Shown one piece after another: positions 46,222 to 54,737 of a stretch of DNA of 64,000 nucleotides. Source of the stretch: Pseudogemmobacter hezensis. GTDB lineage: Bacteria; Pseudomonadota; Alphaproteobacteria; Rhodobacterales; Rhodobacteraceae. Within the stretch, counting starts at the first letter, position 1, and each line of letters opens with the position of its first letter. The notes below the pieces were generated by a model. That model had not been told where the DNA came from. It did no database searches and was given only the letters and a program-made list of their open reading frames with translations. The DNA is taken from the NCBI RefSeq assembly GCF_013155295.1, contig NZ_JABJXT010000014.1:61278-125277 (forward strand), read 5' to 3'. The position numbers and the translations under genes are program-made.

Positions 46222-47516
46222 CCATGTCACGCACCGCCGAAATCCGCGCTGTCGCCGCCAAAGACCCCGCCCGGGCCGAGGCAATGCTGGCGGCCTTCCT
46301 GGGCCAGACCTTTGGCATCACCGCCGAGGGCGTCACGATCAATCACGACCAATATTCGTTGAACTCTCTGAACGGGTTCTTCACCTGCGAAAAGGGCGCG
46401 TGTTTCTTCAAGTTCCACCAGGAAGAAGGCGAGGAAGAGATGCGCGGCGAATATTACCGCGCCGATATCCTCGCCCGCGCCGGGCTGCCGGTGGATCAGC
46501 CGATCCTGTCCTCAACCCTGCCAGGCGAGCAGATCCTCGTCTATCGCCGCCGCGAAGATCCGCGCTTTTCCGATGTGCTTCGCGCCCTGGATCTGGCCCC
46601 GGATGCTGCGGCCGAGGCACGTGCGCTCTCGGCGGAGCGCGGGCTGAACGAGAAACTGCTGTCGGTGGCGAAAGACAGCCTGCACCGGATAACGCCAGCG
46701 CAGTCGCGGGCCGAGCCCATCCACCGCCTGTTCCATGAGCGTCTGATTGACCCCGCCAGTGGGACATATCCCGCCGGGCGGCTGGCGTCATTCTATATCG
46801 GCAAGGAATTCACGCTTCCGGGGGTGAGCGCGCCCTGGGATCAGATCAGCACCGCGACCCCGGTGATCAATGGCGTTGAGTATGACCGCCCGCTCGGCGC
46901 ACTTTTCGACGCCGCGCATCAGCGCCTGATGCCAGAGCGCCTGGCCGATGCGGGCGGGATCGTGGCCCATGGCGACGCCCATAACGCCAATGTCTGGTAT
47001 GAGCGCGGGGCGGAGGCCGATCATCTCGCCTTCTTCGATCCGGCTTTTGCGGGCGAGGACGTGCCCTCACTGCTGGCCGAGGTGAAATCCACTTTCCACA
47101 ATATCCTGGCCCATCCGCTTTGGCTTTATGACAGCGATATGGTGCCGGGGCGCTGGCAGGTCTCAGCCCGGCTGACGGGCGAGCACATATATATAGAGAG
47201 TGACTGGCAGCCGGGCCGCCTGCGTGAGGCGCTGCTGCAGGTCAAGGCCGAGGCCTTCTGGAAGCCCTGGCTTTCCCATCTGGCCGCGCAGGGCATGCTG
47301 CCCGCTGACTGGGAAGAGGTGGTGCGGCTGGCGCTGTTCCTCTGCCCGACGATGGTGATGAACCTGCGGGCGGGGGCGGGGCGGCACAATCCGCAAAGCT
47401 CGGCCATCGGGCTTTCGCAGGCGATCATCTGCGGGGCGCGACCTGTGCAGGGCCAGGACCGTATGACCCGGTTTTTCGATGCGATCCGGCCATCCGGGTC
47501 AGATTCGGGGGTATAA
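46218..47516 (+). CDS. Kinase-fold protein (APH/choline-kinase-like), function unknown
   Basis: A 432-residue protein with the core of the aminoglycoside phosphotransferase/choline kinase fold. The ATP-side lysine may be Lys65 in GACFFKFHQEE, the catalytic loop is HGDAHNANVW (His251, Asp253, Asn258) and the metal-binding Asp is in AFFDPAF (Asp274). I do not recognise a named family. Its start overlaps the dehydrogenase stop by 4 bp, and the FMN enzyme starts one base after its stop, so it is surely part of the catabolic operon. It probably phosphorylates a small molecule of that pathway, though this is inference. Confidence 0.75.
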   Translation: MTMSRTAEIRAVAAKDPARAEAMLAAFLGQTFGITAEGVTINHDQYSLNSLNGFFTCEKGACFFKFHQEEGEEEMRGEYYRADILARAGLPVDQPILSSTLPGEQILVYRRREDPRFSDVLRALDLAPDAAAEARALSAERGLNEKLLSVAKDSLHRITPAQSRAEPIHRLFHERLIDPASGTYPAGRLASFYIGKEFTLPGVSAPWDQISTATPVINGVEYDRPLGALFDAAHQRLMPERLADAGGIVAHGDAHNANVWYERGAEADHLAFFDPAFAGEDVPSLLAEVKSTFHNILAHPLWLYDSDMVPGRWQVSARLTGEHIYIESDWQPGRLREALLQVKAEAFWKPWLSHLAAQGMLPADWEEVVRLALFLCPTMVMNLRAGAGRHNPQSSAIGLSQAIICGARPVQGQDRMTRFFDAIRPSGSDSGV

Positions 47517-47517
47517 G

Positions 47518-48696
47518 ATGTCACGCGAGCGCCGCTATCAGAACAGCGAAGACTTCCGTCTGGCTGCCCGCAAGCGTCTGCCAAAGATCTTCGCCGATTA
47601 TATCGAGGGCGGCGCGTTTTCCGAGACCACCCTGCGCCGCAACAGCCAGGAGTTTGAGCGCTATGCCCTGGCGCAGCGCGTGCTGCATGATCTGGCGCCG
47701 GAACCGGATCTTTCGGCCAGCTATCTGGGGCGGCGCTGGTCGCGGCCCTTCTTCCCCGGGCCGGTGGGGTTTCTGGGGCTTTACCGTCGCGATGGTGATC
47801 TGCTGGTGGGGCTGGCGGCAAAGGCAGCGGGGGTGCCCTTTGGCCTTTCGACATTCTCGATCAAAGGGATTGCCAGCCTTGCGCCGCGGCTGGGCGAAAA
47901 CCTGGCGTTTCAGCTGTATCTCGACCGCGACCCTGCGGTGAATGACAGCTATCTTGAGGCCTGTCGCGCCGCCGGGGTGCAGATGATCTTCCTGACCGTT
48001 GACACCGCGATCACCTCGGTGCGTGAGCGCGACAACAGAAACGGCTTTCGCGCGGTGACGCGGATCACGCCGGGGCTGGCCTGGCAATTCGCGCAGCGTC
48101 CGCGCTGGTCGCTGGATCTCTTGCGCAACGGTTTTCCGGGGGTCGAACTGGTTGAGGGCAGGTCCGAATTTGGCCGGGGCGCGCTGGCCCAGGCCTCGGC
48201 GCTATCGTCGCGCCTTGATAAGCGGCTGACCTGGGACAAGGTGAAGTGGTTGCGTGACCGCTGGCCGGGGCGGCTGGTGATCAAGGGCATCGCGGATCCG
48301 AGGGATGCTGAAATCGCGCGGGAAAGCGGCGTCGATGGCGTGGTTCTGTCCAATCACGGCGGGCGGCAGCTGGATCACGGCCTCTCAACAATCGCGCAGG
48401 TGGCGGGGATGCGGGCGGCCCTGGGGCCAGCACAGGGATCAGGCCCCGAGCTGTTTGTCGACAGCGGTTTCCGGCGCGGCAGCGATATCGCCAAGGCGCT
48501 GGCTTTGGGCGCGGATGCGGTGATGATGGGGCGGCCCTTTGCCTGGGCCGTCGCCGCCGAGGGGCAATGGGGCGCTGCGCGGCTGATCGATCTGCTGTCG
48601 GCCGAGATCGGCATCACGCTGCAGCTGATGGGGCTGAACTCGGTCGATCAGCTGAAGGCGGGCCCGGCAGATCAGCTGCTGCGCCGCCTGGACTGA
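47518..48696 (+). CDS. FMN-dependent alpha-hydroxy acid dehydrogenase (LldD/glycolate-oxidase family)
   Basis: A 392-residue flavoprotein that oxidises a 2-hydroxy acid to the 2-oxo acid, passing electrons to quinone or oxygen. RRRNSQEFERYAL-type N-terminus, the flavin block VDTAITSVRERDNRNGF and the catalytic His280 in LSNHGGRQLDHG are present, followed by DSGFRRGSDIAKALALGADAVMMGRP. It closes the operon. L-lactate dehydrogenase is the default label, but the neighbours suggest a different hydroxy acid, possibly sulfolactate if the operon degrades a sulfonate diol. Confidence 0.88.
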   Translation: MSRERRYQNSEDFRLAARKRLPKIFADYIEGGAFSETTLRRNSQEFERYALAQRVLHDLAPEPDLSASYLGRRWSRPFFPGPVGFLGLYRRDGDLLVGLAAKAAGVPFGLSTFSIKGIASLAPRLGENLAFQLYLDRDPAVNDSYLEACRAAGVQMIFLTVDTAITSVRERDNRNGFRAVTRITPGLAWQFAQRPRWSLDLLRNGFPGVELVEGRSEFGRGALAQASALSSRLDKRLTWDKVKWLRDRWPGRLVIKGIADPRDAEIARESGVDGVVLSNHGGRQLDHGLSTIAQVAGMRAALGPAQGSGPELFVDSGFRRGSDIAKALALGADAVMMGRPFAWAVAAEGQWGAARLIDLLSAEIGITLQLMGLNSVDQLKAGPADQLLRRLD

Positions 48697-48716
48697 GGAC
48701 AGGATAAGCGGCAGGT

Positions 48717-49031
48717 TTAACCTGCCGCGCCCCGCCGCGCCTCTTCCCGGCTGATCTCAACCGCCTGTTTGCGCAGCCATTCATTGGCGGCAGCCTCGCC
48801 ATCGCGCGAGCGCCTCGTCCAGAAGTCGGGCTCAAGCGCGCGCAGCCGCGCCTCGACCCGCGCTTTTCCGGCGGCATCCAGAACAGGCTCGGCCTGCGGG
48901 GCTGGGGCGGGGGCAGGTGCTGTCGCTGCGGTCGTGGGCGGGGCCGCCGGGGCGACGCAGGCGGCAGTCAGTGTCATAAAAAGCCCTGCCAGAGCAGCTG
49001 GTATAAGAGAGTGGTTGCGCGGCTGGTTCAT
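48717..49031 (-). CDS. Small putative lipoprotein
   Basis: A 104-residue protein whose signal peptide ends in the lipobox LTAAC, followed by an Ala/Pro/Thr-rich linker and a charged helical C-terminus (KARVEARLRALEPDFWTRRSRDGEAAANEWLRKQ). AGGTGTCC precedes the ATG at 49031; the frame is open to 49205. I do not recognise a family. It converges with the FMN dehydrogenase gene across a short palindrome at 48708-48728. Confidence 0.65.
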   Translation of the reverse strand: MNQPRNHSLIPAALAGLFMTLTAACVAPAAPPTTAATAPAPAPAPQAEPVLDAAGKARVEARLRALEPDFWTRRSRDGEAAANEWLRKQAVEISREEARRGAAG

Positions 49032-49632
49032 CAGGACACCTTTGCAGATATTTACGGCCAATTTGCCAATGGGCGCACCCAAAGGGCACGACGGGGGCTG
49101 GACAGAGGGCGCCCGGCGGTCCGGGGCGCACGGCAGGATCAGCGCATCCCGCCCGAAAGCCAGAACATGCTGGCTGGAGATGCAGGCTGACGCCCGGCGG
49201 GACAAAGACTGTCATGAAGCCCCGCAATCTGCAATCGGCGAGGCCGCGCCAACAGATCACGCATCTGTCAATCAAATTTGTCAGGCGGCTGTGGTTTTTG
49301 GGTCTTCGTGATTTGTTCTGCCCGCCACCCCCGGTTTCGGGCCGGGTGAAAACAGGGTTTGGTATTGGGGGGAAATGCTGCCGCAATAAATAGGCGTATT
49401 GGCCATATCTCGGTTTCTACCCGGGGTAGAAATCGCCTCTCCAGGGGTTGCCGAAAAGACCCACTTTCGGGTGGAACCTGGGAAAAATTGTGGCGATCCC
49501 CAGGGGGGCAGCCTCTTACCTACTGGAAATGAAAGTCAAAGCGGGCTATTCAGGTCGGCAATAGACGCCACAAGTGCGTCAATAAAAATATGCCGGGCCA
49601 AAGAGTCCGGCGGAATGAGGCGGAGTAGTAAA
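49032..49632. promoter_or_regulatory. 601-bp intergenic region ahead of the adhesin operon
   Basis: No convincing gene lies here; the frames crossing it are extensions of neighbours. It holds TTTCTACCC-G-GGGTAGAAA (49414-49432), a perfect 9-bp inverted repeat around one base and a good operator candidate 200 bp before the adhesin start. GAGGCGGAG (49617-49625) is the adhesin ribosome site. The region is unusually long compared with its neighbours, as often seen ahead of tightly controlled surface-protein genes. Confidence 0.5.
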
Positions 49633-52600
49633 ATGGCTAAGGCGATTCAATTCGTCGTCCGCGATTCTGCGGGCGGTACGGCACGCGGTTCTGTTGCGGC
49701 CGATACGAACAATAATTTCATTCAGATGGGTGCTGGTGATTCGGTTTCGCTGAATCTGTCGCGCCAGAGCATTGCCAGCTACACCAAGCAAGGCGACGAC
49801 CTTGTTGTGACGCTGATTGACGGTCGCACGGTTGTTCTTGATGGCTATTTCGTCACCTCGGGCGCGGCCAATCAGCTGTATCTTTCGCAAAATGGCGAAA
49901 TCGTTGCTGTGCAGCTTTCGAATTCCGGCGAAGGCGGGCTTTATGCCAGCTATGGCGCGGTCGAGGGCTGGGACAAATACTCGAACCTCGATGCGCTGCG
50001 CTTTGCTCAGGGCGATGACCTGGCGCTGGCTGGGGGCGCTGTTGATGAGCCTGCAGGCATGGCGATGTTCGCGCCTGGCCTGATTGGCCTGGGTGGTCTG
50101 GGCGCTGGTGCGGCTGGGCTTGGTCTTGTTGGCCTGGTGGCTGGCGGCGGCGGTGGCAGCGATGGTGATGGTGGTCCCACCGGCCCCGTTGATCCGACTG
50201 GCCCGACCGGCCCCGTTGATCCGACTGGCCCGACCGGCCCCGTTGATCCGACCGGCCCGACTGGCCCCGTTGATCCGACCGGCCCGACTGGCCCGGTTGA
50301 TCCGACCGGCCCGACCGGCCCTGTTGATCCGACTGGCCCGACCGGCCCTGTTGATCCGACCGGCCCGACCGGCCCCGTTGATCCGACTGGCCCGACCGGC
50401 CCCGTTGATCCGACCGGCCCGACTGGCCCCGTTGATCCGACCGGTCCCACCGGCCCCGTTGATCCGACCGGCCCGACTGGCCCCGTAGATCCGACCGGCC
50501 CGACCGGCCCCGTTGATCCGACCGGCCCGACCGGCCCCGTTGATCCGACCGGCCCGACCGGCCCCGTTGATCCGACTGGCCCGACCGGCCCCGTTGATCC
50601 GACCGGCCCGACTGGCCCCGTTGACCCGACTGGCCCGACCGGCCCTGTTGATCCGACCGGCCCGACCGGCCCCGTCGATCCGACCGGCCCGACTGGCCCC
50701 GTTGATCCGCGCCCGCCGACCGTTGACCCGGCCGATCCGAAAACCGTGATCATTGCGACCCCGGACAAGGATCTTGAGGTTACCGGCACGGGCGAACCTG
50801 GCGACAAGGTTACCGTCACCATCGGCGACAAAACCGTCACGACCGTCATCGACGAAGATGGCACCTGGGGGGTGACCTTCCCGGGCACCAATCTGCCGCC
50901 CGATGGCACCTATGAGGCCGAGGCCGTGTTCGAACATGGCGATGGCACCACCACCACGCTGCCGGGCCCGGATTTCATCCTCGACCTGACGCCGCCGGAT
51001 GTGGATATCACCGAGGGCTCGAAAACGGTTGGCCATGTCGAAAACGCGGCTGACTATACCGATGGCGTCCGTATCGGCGGCACGGGTGAACCCGGCGCGA
51101 AGGTGAAAGTTGAGATCGAAGGCCACAGCCACACGACCGTTATCGCGGCCGATGGCACCTGGTCGGTTGTCTTTACCACCACCGAGATCCGCACCGGTGA
51201 ATATACCACCGGGATCACCGTCACCGCGACCGATCCTTTGGGCAATACCACTGTCATCACCGACCACCTGGTGGTCGACACGGTTCCGAACCCGATCGAT
51301 TTCGACAATGTCACCCGCGACAATGTGGTCAGCGGCGGCGAAAACACTCTTGGTTTCGCAGTCACCGGCACCTCGGTTGCAGGCGCTGTGCTGGAGGTGA
51401 CGATCACCGCCCAGGGCACCACCTATACCCAGACCGTGACCACCCGCGCTGACGGCACCTGGACGCTGAATGTTCCCGCAGGCACCCTGCCGGCTGGCGA
51501 ATATAACGCGACGATTGTGGCCAATTCGACCGATGCGGCGGGCAACTCCAGCTCGGAAAGCCACACGTTCCGCATCGACACCCAGACCTCGGTTGCTTTC
51601 ACCGGGAAGGTGGCGGGCGACGATATCGTCAATGCCTCTGAGGCAACCAATGTCGTGCTGACCGGCACGGCCGAGCCCGGCGCGGTGGTTTCGGTCAGCT
51701 GGCAGGGCTCGACCCTTCCGGCGACCGTGGCTGCGAATGGCACCTGGACGGTGGTGTTCCCGGCGGTTTCGGGCAGCGCCATCCTGACCAATACGGTTGC
51801 AACCGTGACGGCGACGGATGCCTATGGCAATACCGCCACCGCCAGCCGCACCATCGGTATCGACCTTGGCAACTCGGTCGCATTCGATGCGATCCAGGCA
51901 GGTGACAACGTGATCTCGGGCGCCGAGCGCACCCGCGGCGTCACGCTGACCGGCACGGGTGAGGCAGGCGCAACCGTTGTGGTCGAGTTCGGCTCGGGCA
52001 CCCGCACCGTGACTGTCGGCACCGACGGCACCTGGCGCGCAAGCTTTGCCACCAATGAGATCCCGACCGGCAACGGCCTGGAGCAAACCGCACGCGTCAC
52101 CTCGACTGATGCGGCAGGCAATGTGGCGACCGCGACCCATGAGGTGAACGTTGACACAGTGGTGAGCCCCTTCAAAGTCACCGGGAATTCGACCGGGGCG
52201 GATGGTGTGCTGAACAATGCCGAGGCTGCTTCGGGTCTGACGGTGTCGGGCACGGTTGAGGCGGGTTCGCAGGTGCAGGTGACGTTTGGCGCGAATGGCC
52301 CCTATGCGGCCACCGTGACGGGCACGACCTGGACCGTGGTGATCCCGGCTGGCGTGATCCCGCAGGGGGAAACCTCGGTCAGTCTGACGGCAGTTGCCAC
52401 CGACCGTTATGGCAATACCGGCACGCTGCCGGCAGAGACCATCGTGATTGACCGGATCGTGCGTGATTTCACTGCCGATGCGAAAATCAGCGGCGACGGC
52501 TATATCAACGCACATGAGGCCGCAAGCGGTGTGCCCTTCGGCGGCACGGTAGAGCCCTATGCCGCGGTTGTGGTCACGCTGTCGAACGGCGAGACGCTTA

Positions 52601-53355
52601 CCACCAGGGCTGGCGCGAATGGCACCTGGAGCGTGACGATCCCGGGCTCGTATCTGCCGGATGCAGATGGGGTTACCCTGACGGCGACCGTGACGGCGAC
52701 CGACCTTGCGGGCAATACCGCAACCCTGTCGCGCGATGTGATCGTCGACACGGTGGCACCGGATGCGCTTGGGGTTATCGGCTTCTTCAAGGGCACCACC
52801 AGCAACGTGATGACCGAGCTCTATACCACCAGAGATGGTGAAGACGTCTCGATCTACCGCGTTGACCGCACCGGCGGCGCAGTTGAACAAAGCTATCTGG
52901 ATGTCGGCGCGACACAGGTCAATCTGGGTGGTGGGAACCGGGTTCCGGCCAATCACTACAGCCTTGATGAGGGTGTCAGCGATGGCAGCTACCTGGTGTT
53001 GCAAAACACCGATGCGGCTGGCAACGAAAGCTCGACCCTCTTCATCGTCGACAACAGCGGCAACGTGAACGTCGAGCTGAACCGCGCCGGGCTGCAGGGA
53101 TTTGACTTCAGCTCGATCGACCTCAACGTGGCACCGCAGGCCCGTCTGACGCTGACCAATGCCGATCTTCTGGCACTGACCGGCGGCGACAATGAGCTGG
53201 TGATCCGTGGCGGCCAGGACGACTCTGTCACGCTGCAGCTGACGGATACCACGCCGACAGGGGTGCGCGAGATCGACGGCCAGAACTACAATGTCTACGT
53301 CATGGACGGCGGGACGGTGCTGGTGGATCAGGACATCAACACGTCCTTCATCTGA
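49633..53355 (+). CDS. BapA/LapA-type secreted biofilm adhesin
   Basis: A 1240-residue surface protein. Residues 1-130 resemble the BapA prefix domain ([16 protein letters not shown], then [11 protein letters not shown] and NLDALRFA). A Gly/Ala hydrophobic segment (about 145-175) may be the retention or membrane-sensing part. Residues 181-359 are twenty copies of a nine-residue GPV/DPT/GPT repeat. Then come about seven Ig-like domains, each with GT-x-E-PG...DGTW and ending TDxxGN. The C-terminus ([22 protein letters not shown]) is a type I secretion-like signal without RTX repeats. The start at 49633 follows a good ribosome site; the frame is open to 49399. Its own secretion genes follow directly. 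Biofilm function is inferred from the family. Confidence 0.87.
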   Translation: MAKAIQFVVRDSAGGTARGSVAADTNNNFIQMGAGDSVSLNLSRQSIASYTKQGDDLVVTLIDGRTVVLDGYFVTSGAANQLYLSQNGEIVAVQLSNSGEGGLYASYGAVEGWDKYSNLDALRFAQGDDLALAGGAVDEPAGMAMFAPGLIGLGGLGAGAAGLGLVGLVAGGGGGSDGDGGPTGPVDPTGPTGPVDPTGPTGPVDPTGPTGPVDPTGPTGPVDPTGPTGPVDPTGPTGPVDPTGPTGPVDPTGPTGPVDPTGPTGPVDPTGPTGPVDPTGPTGPVDPTGPTGPVDPTGPTGPVDPTGPTGPVDPTGPTGPVDPTGPTGPVDPTGPTGPVDPTGPTGPVDPTGPTGPVDPRPPTVDPADPKTVIIATPDKDLEVTGTGEPGDKVTVTIGDKTVTTVIDEDGTWGVTFPGTNLPPDGTYEAEAVFEHGDGTTTTLPGPDFILDLTPPDVDITEGSKTVGHVENAADYTDGVRIGGTGEPGAKVKVEIEGHSHTTVIAADGTWSVVFTTTEIRTGEYTTGITVTATDPLGNTTVITDHLVVDTVPNPIDFDNVTRDNVVSGGENTLGFAVTGTSVAGAVLEVTITAQGTTYTQTVTTRADGTWTLNVPAGTLPAGEYNATIVANSTDAAGNSSSESHTFRIDTQTSVAFTGKVAGDDIVNASEATNVVLTGTAEPGAVVSVSWQGSTLPATVAANGTWTVVFPAVSGSAILTNTVATVTATDAYGNTATASRTIGIDLGNSVAFDAIQAGDNVISGAERTRGVTLTGTGEAGATVVVEFGSGTRTVTVGTDGTWRASFATNEIPTGNGLEQTARVTSTDAAGNVATATHEVNVDTVVSPFKVTGNSTGADGVLNNAEAASGLTVSGTVEAGSQVQVTFGANGPYAATVTGTTWTVVIPAGVIPQGETSVSLTAVATDRYGNTGTLPAETIVIDRIVRDFTADAKISGDGYINAHEAASGVPFGGTVEPYAAVVVTLSNGETLTTRAGANGTWSVTIPGSYLPDADGVTLTATVTATDLAGNTATLSRDVIVDTVAPDALGVIGFFKGTTSNVMTELYTTRDGEDVSIYRVDRTGGAVEQSYLDVGATQVNLGGGNRVPANHYSLDEGVSDGSYLVLQNTDAAGNESSTLFIVDNSGNVNVELNRAGLQGFDFSSIDLNVAPQARLTLTNADLLALTGGDNELVIRGGQDDSVTLQLTDTTPTGVREIDGQNYNVYVMDGGTVLVDQDINTSFI
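50173..50709 (+). repeat. Twenty 27-bp repeats encoding TGPTGPVDP
   Basis: The unit is 27 bp, with twenty copies of the VDP step spaced exactly 27 bp apart (first GTT at 50188, last at 50701). Units differ by silent changes only, for example GTT/GTA/GTC for Val and GAT/GAC for Asp. Read as triplets it is GPT-GPV-DPT, like a collagen Gly-X-Y pattern in which every third Gly is Asp. This is a likely hotspot for slippage and copy-number change, and for assembly errors. Confidence 0.92.
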
Positions 53356-53387
53356 TCCTGTCCCGGAAGTCACCCGGAGAACCGGTT

Positions 53388-54737
53388 ATGAAAGCCCGCA
53401 TTCAAAAGGCAGGCCAGGCAGGGCGAGTTCGCCCTGTCGCTGCCCCCCTCATCTCTGGCGCTTTGGTTCTGGCGCTTGCTGGTTGCTTTGGCGGCCCGCA
53501 GGCGACCCGCTCCAGCCACGCGCCGGGCGATCCGGCCGCAGTTGATGCAAACGAGGCCCATCTCGACAAAAAAGGCGAGGTGGTCTCGGAACTGATCACC
53601 CAGCTTCGGCTTCGTCAGTCCATTCTGCCGCAGGGCAGTGCTTTCGGGCAGGTGGGCGATGCGGTTTTGAAAAACAGCCGGGCCTCGGCAGAGGCCCAGC
53701 TGCGTGTCAAACGGCTGACCGCGCGTGCGCGGTCAAAGAACTGGCTGCCCAAGATCGGCCCCGATGTCAGCCTGACCTCGCTGTCGTCGATCGCGGCAAG
53801 TCTGGTGCTGGATACGGCGATCTTCGACCGTGGCCGCCGCCAGGCCGAGCGTGATTTCGCGGCAGCCGATGTCGAAATGGCCGCCGTCGATCTGGTCCAG
53901 GACCTGAACCAGAAAGTCCATGACGGGCTGAAACTATACGTCGAGGCACAGCGCGCCGCCGATCTGGCGGTAATCACCGAAGGCGCGCTGAAGCAGATGG
54001 CCGAATTCGAGCGCGTGACGAAGATCCGCGTCTCTGGCGGGTTGTCTGATGGCTCTGAATACCGGCTGGTCAGCCAGCGTCGCGCCGAGATCGAGGCCAC
54101 GCTGTTGTCTTATCAGCAGGGCGAGAAAAGCGCCTGGGCGCAGCTGGCGACGCTGACCGGACAATCGTTCGAGGGGCTGCGTGGTGTGCCGACCCTGCCG
54201 CCCGACAGCGGCAACCCCGAACCCCTGGCCGTGCTTGAGGCCAAAGGAGAGGCTGCGCGGACCAAAGCCGAGGTTGCGGTTGCGAAATCGGGCCTGCTGG
54301 CGGGTCTGGGGGCCGGGGCCTCGGTTGGGCGTGATGGCGATATCAAGGGCGGTCTGTCGCTGGATGGGGATATCCTGGGCTTTGGCCGCAAGGACAATCT
54401 CGCCGCGCTTGATGAGGCGCTGGAAGTCACCAACCGCAAGATCGACGAGGCAAAGCGCGATTCAGATCGCAGGATCGTGGCGCTGACCCAGGAGATCAAC
54501 ACCCTGGCCCTGCGTGAGCAGGCCGATGGCGCGGTGATTGCCCAGATGGAGGGCAATATGGGCCTCTATACCGAGCAATACAAAGCCGGCCGTCGCAGCC
54601 TGATCGAGCTGACCGGCCAGTTTGAAACCCTGACCTCGATGAAGCGTGACCACGCTTCGCTGAAATACCAGATCGCGGTGGCGCGGCTGGATATCGCGCT
54701 TCTGCGCGGTGTATTGGTGAATGGAGGCGCAATGTGA
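53388..54737 (+). CDS. TolC-family outer-membrane channel lipoprotein (LapE-type)
   Basis: A 449-residue TolC-like outer-membrane factor. A signal peptide ending in the lipobox LALAGC predicts lipidation. The body is two long helical repeats of the OEP family, with SKNWLPKIGPDVSLTS and QYKAGRRSLIELTGQFETLTSMKRD as recognisable pieces. It lies 32 bp after the adhesin and overlaps the ABC exporter start by 4 bp (GTGA), so it is the dedicated exit channel of this system. Confidence 0.9.
   Translation: MKARIQKAGQAGRVRPVAAPLISGALVLALAGCFGGPQATRSSHAPGDPAAVDANEAHLDKKGEVVSELITQLRLRQSILPQGSAFGQVGDAVLKNSRASAEAQLRVKRLTARARSKNWLPKIGPDVSLTSLSSIAASLVLDTAIFDRGRRQAERDFAAADVEMAAVDLVQDLNQKVHDGLKLYVEAQRAADLAVITEGALKQMAEFERVTKIRVSGGLSDGSEYRLVSQRRAEIEATLLSYQQGEKSAWAQLATLTGQSFEGLRGVPTLPPDSGNPEPLAVLEAKGEAARTKAEVAVAKSGLLAGLGAGASVGRDGDIKGGLSLDGDILGFGRKDNLAALDEALEVTNRKIDEAKRDSDRRIVALTQEINTLALREQADGAVIAQMEGNMGLYTEQYKAGRRSLIELTGQFETLTSMKRDHASLKYQIAVARLDIALLRGVLVNGGAM

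Noticed and set aside
48708..48728. Terminator at the end of the catabolic operon
   Set aside because: The GCGGCAGG/CCTGCCGC stem is good, but no T-run follows and it overlaps the end of the convergent lipoprotein gene.
50173..50709. CRISPR-like regular repeats
   Set aside because: Units are directly abutting 27-bp coding repeats with no unique spacers and stay in frame in the adhesin.
49579..53373. A 1264-codon open frame on the minus strand opposite the adhesin gene
   Set aside because: It mirrors the plus-strand gene in high-GC DNA and is made of antisense repeats. It has no ribosome site or recognisable domain, while the plus-strand product has family domains and a matching operon.
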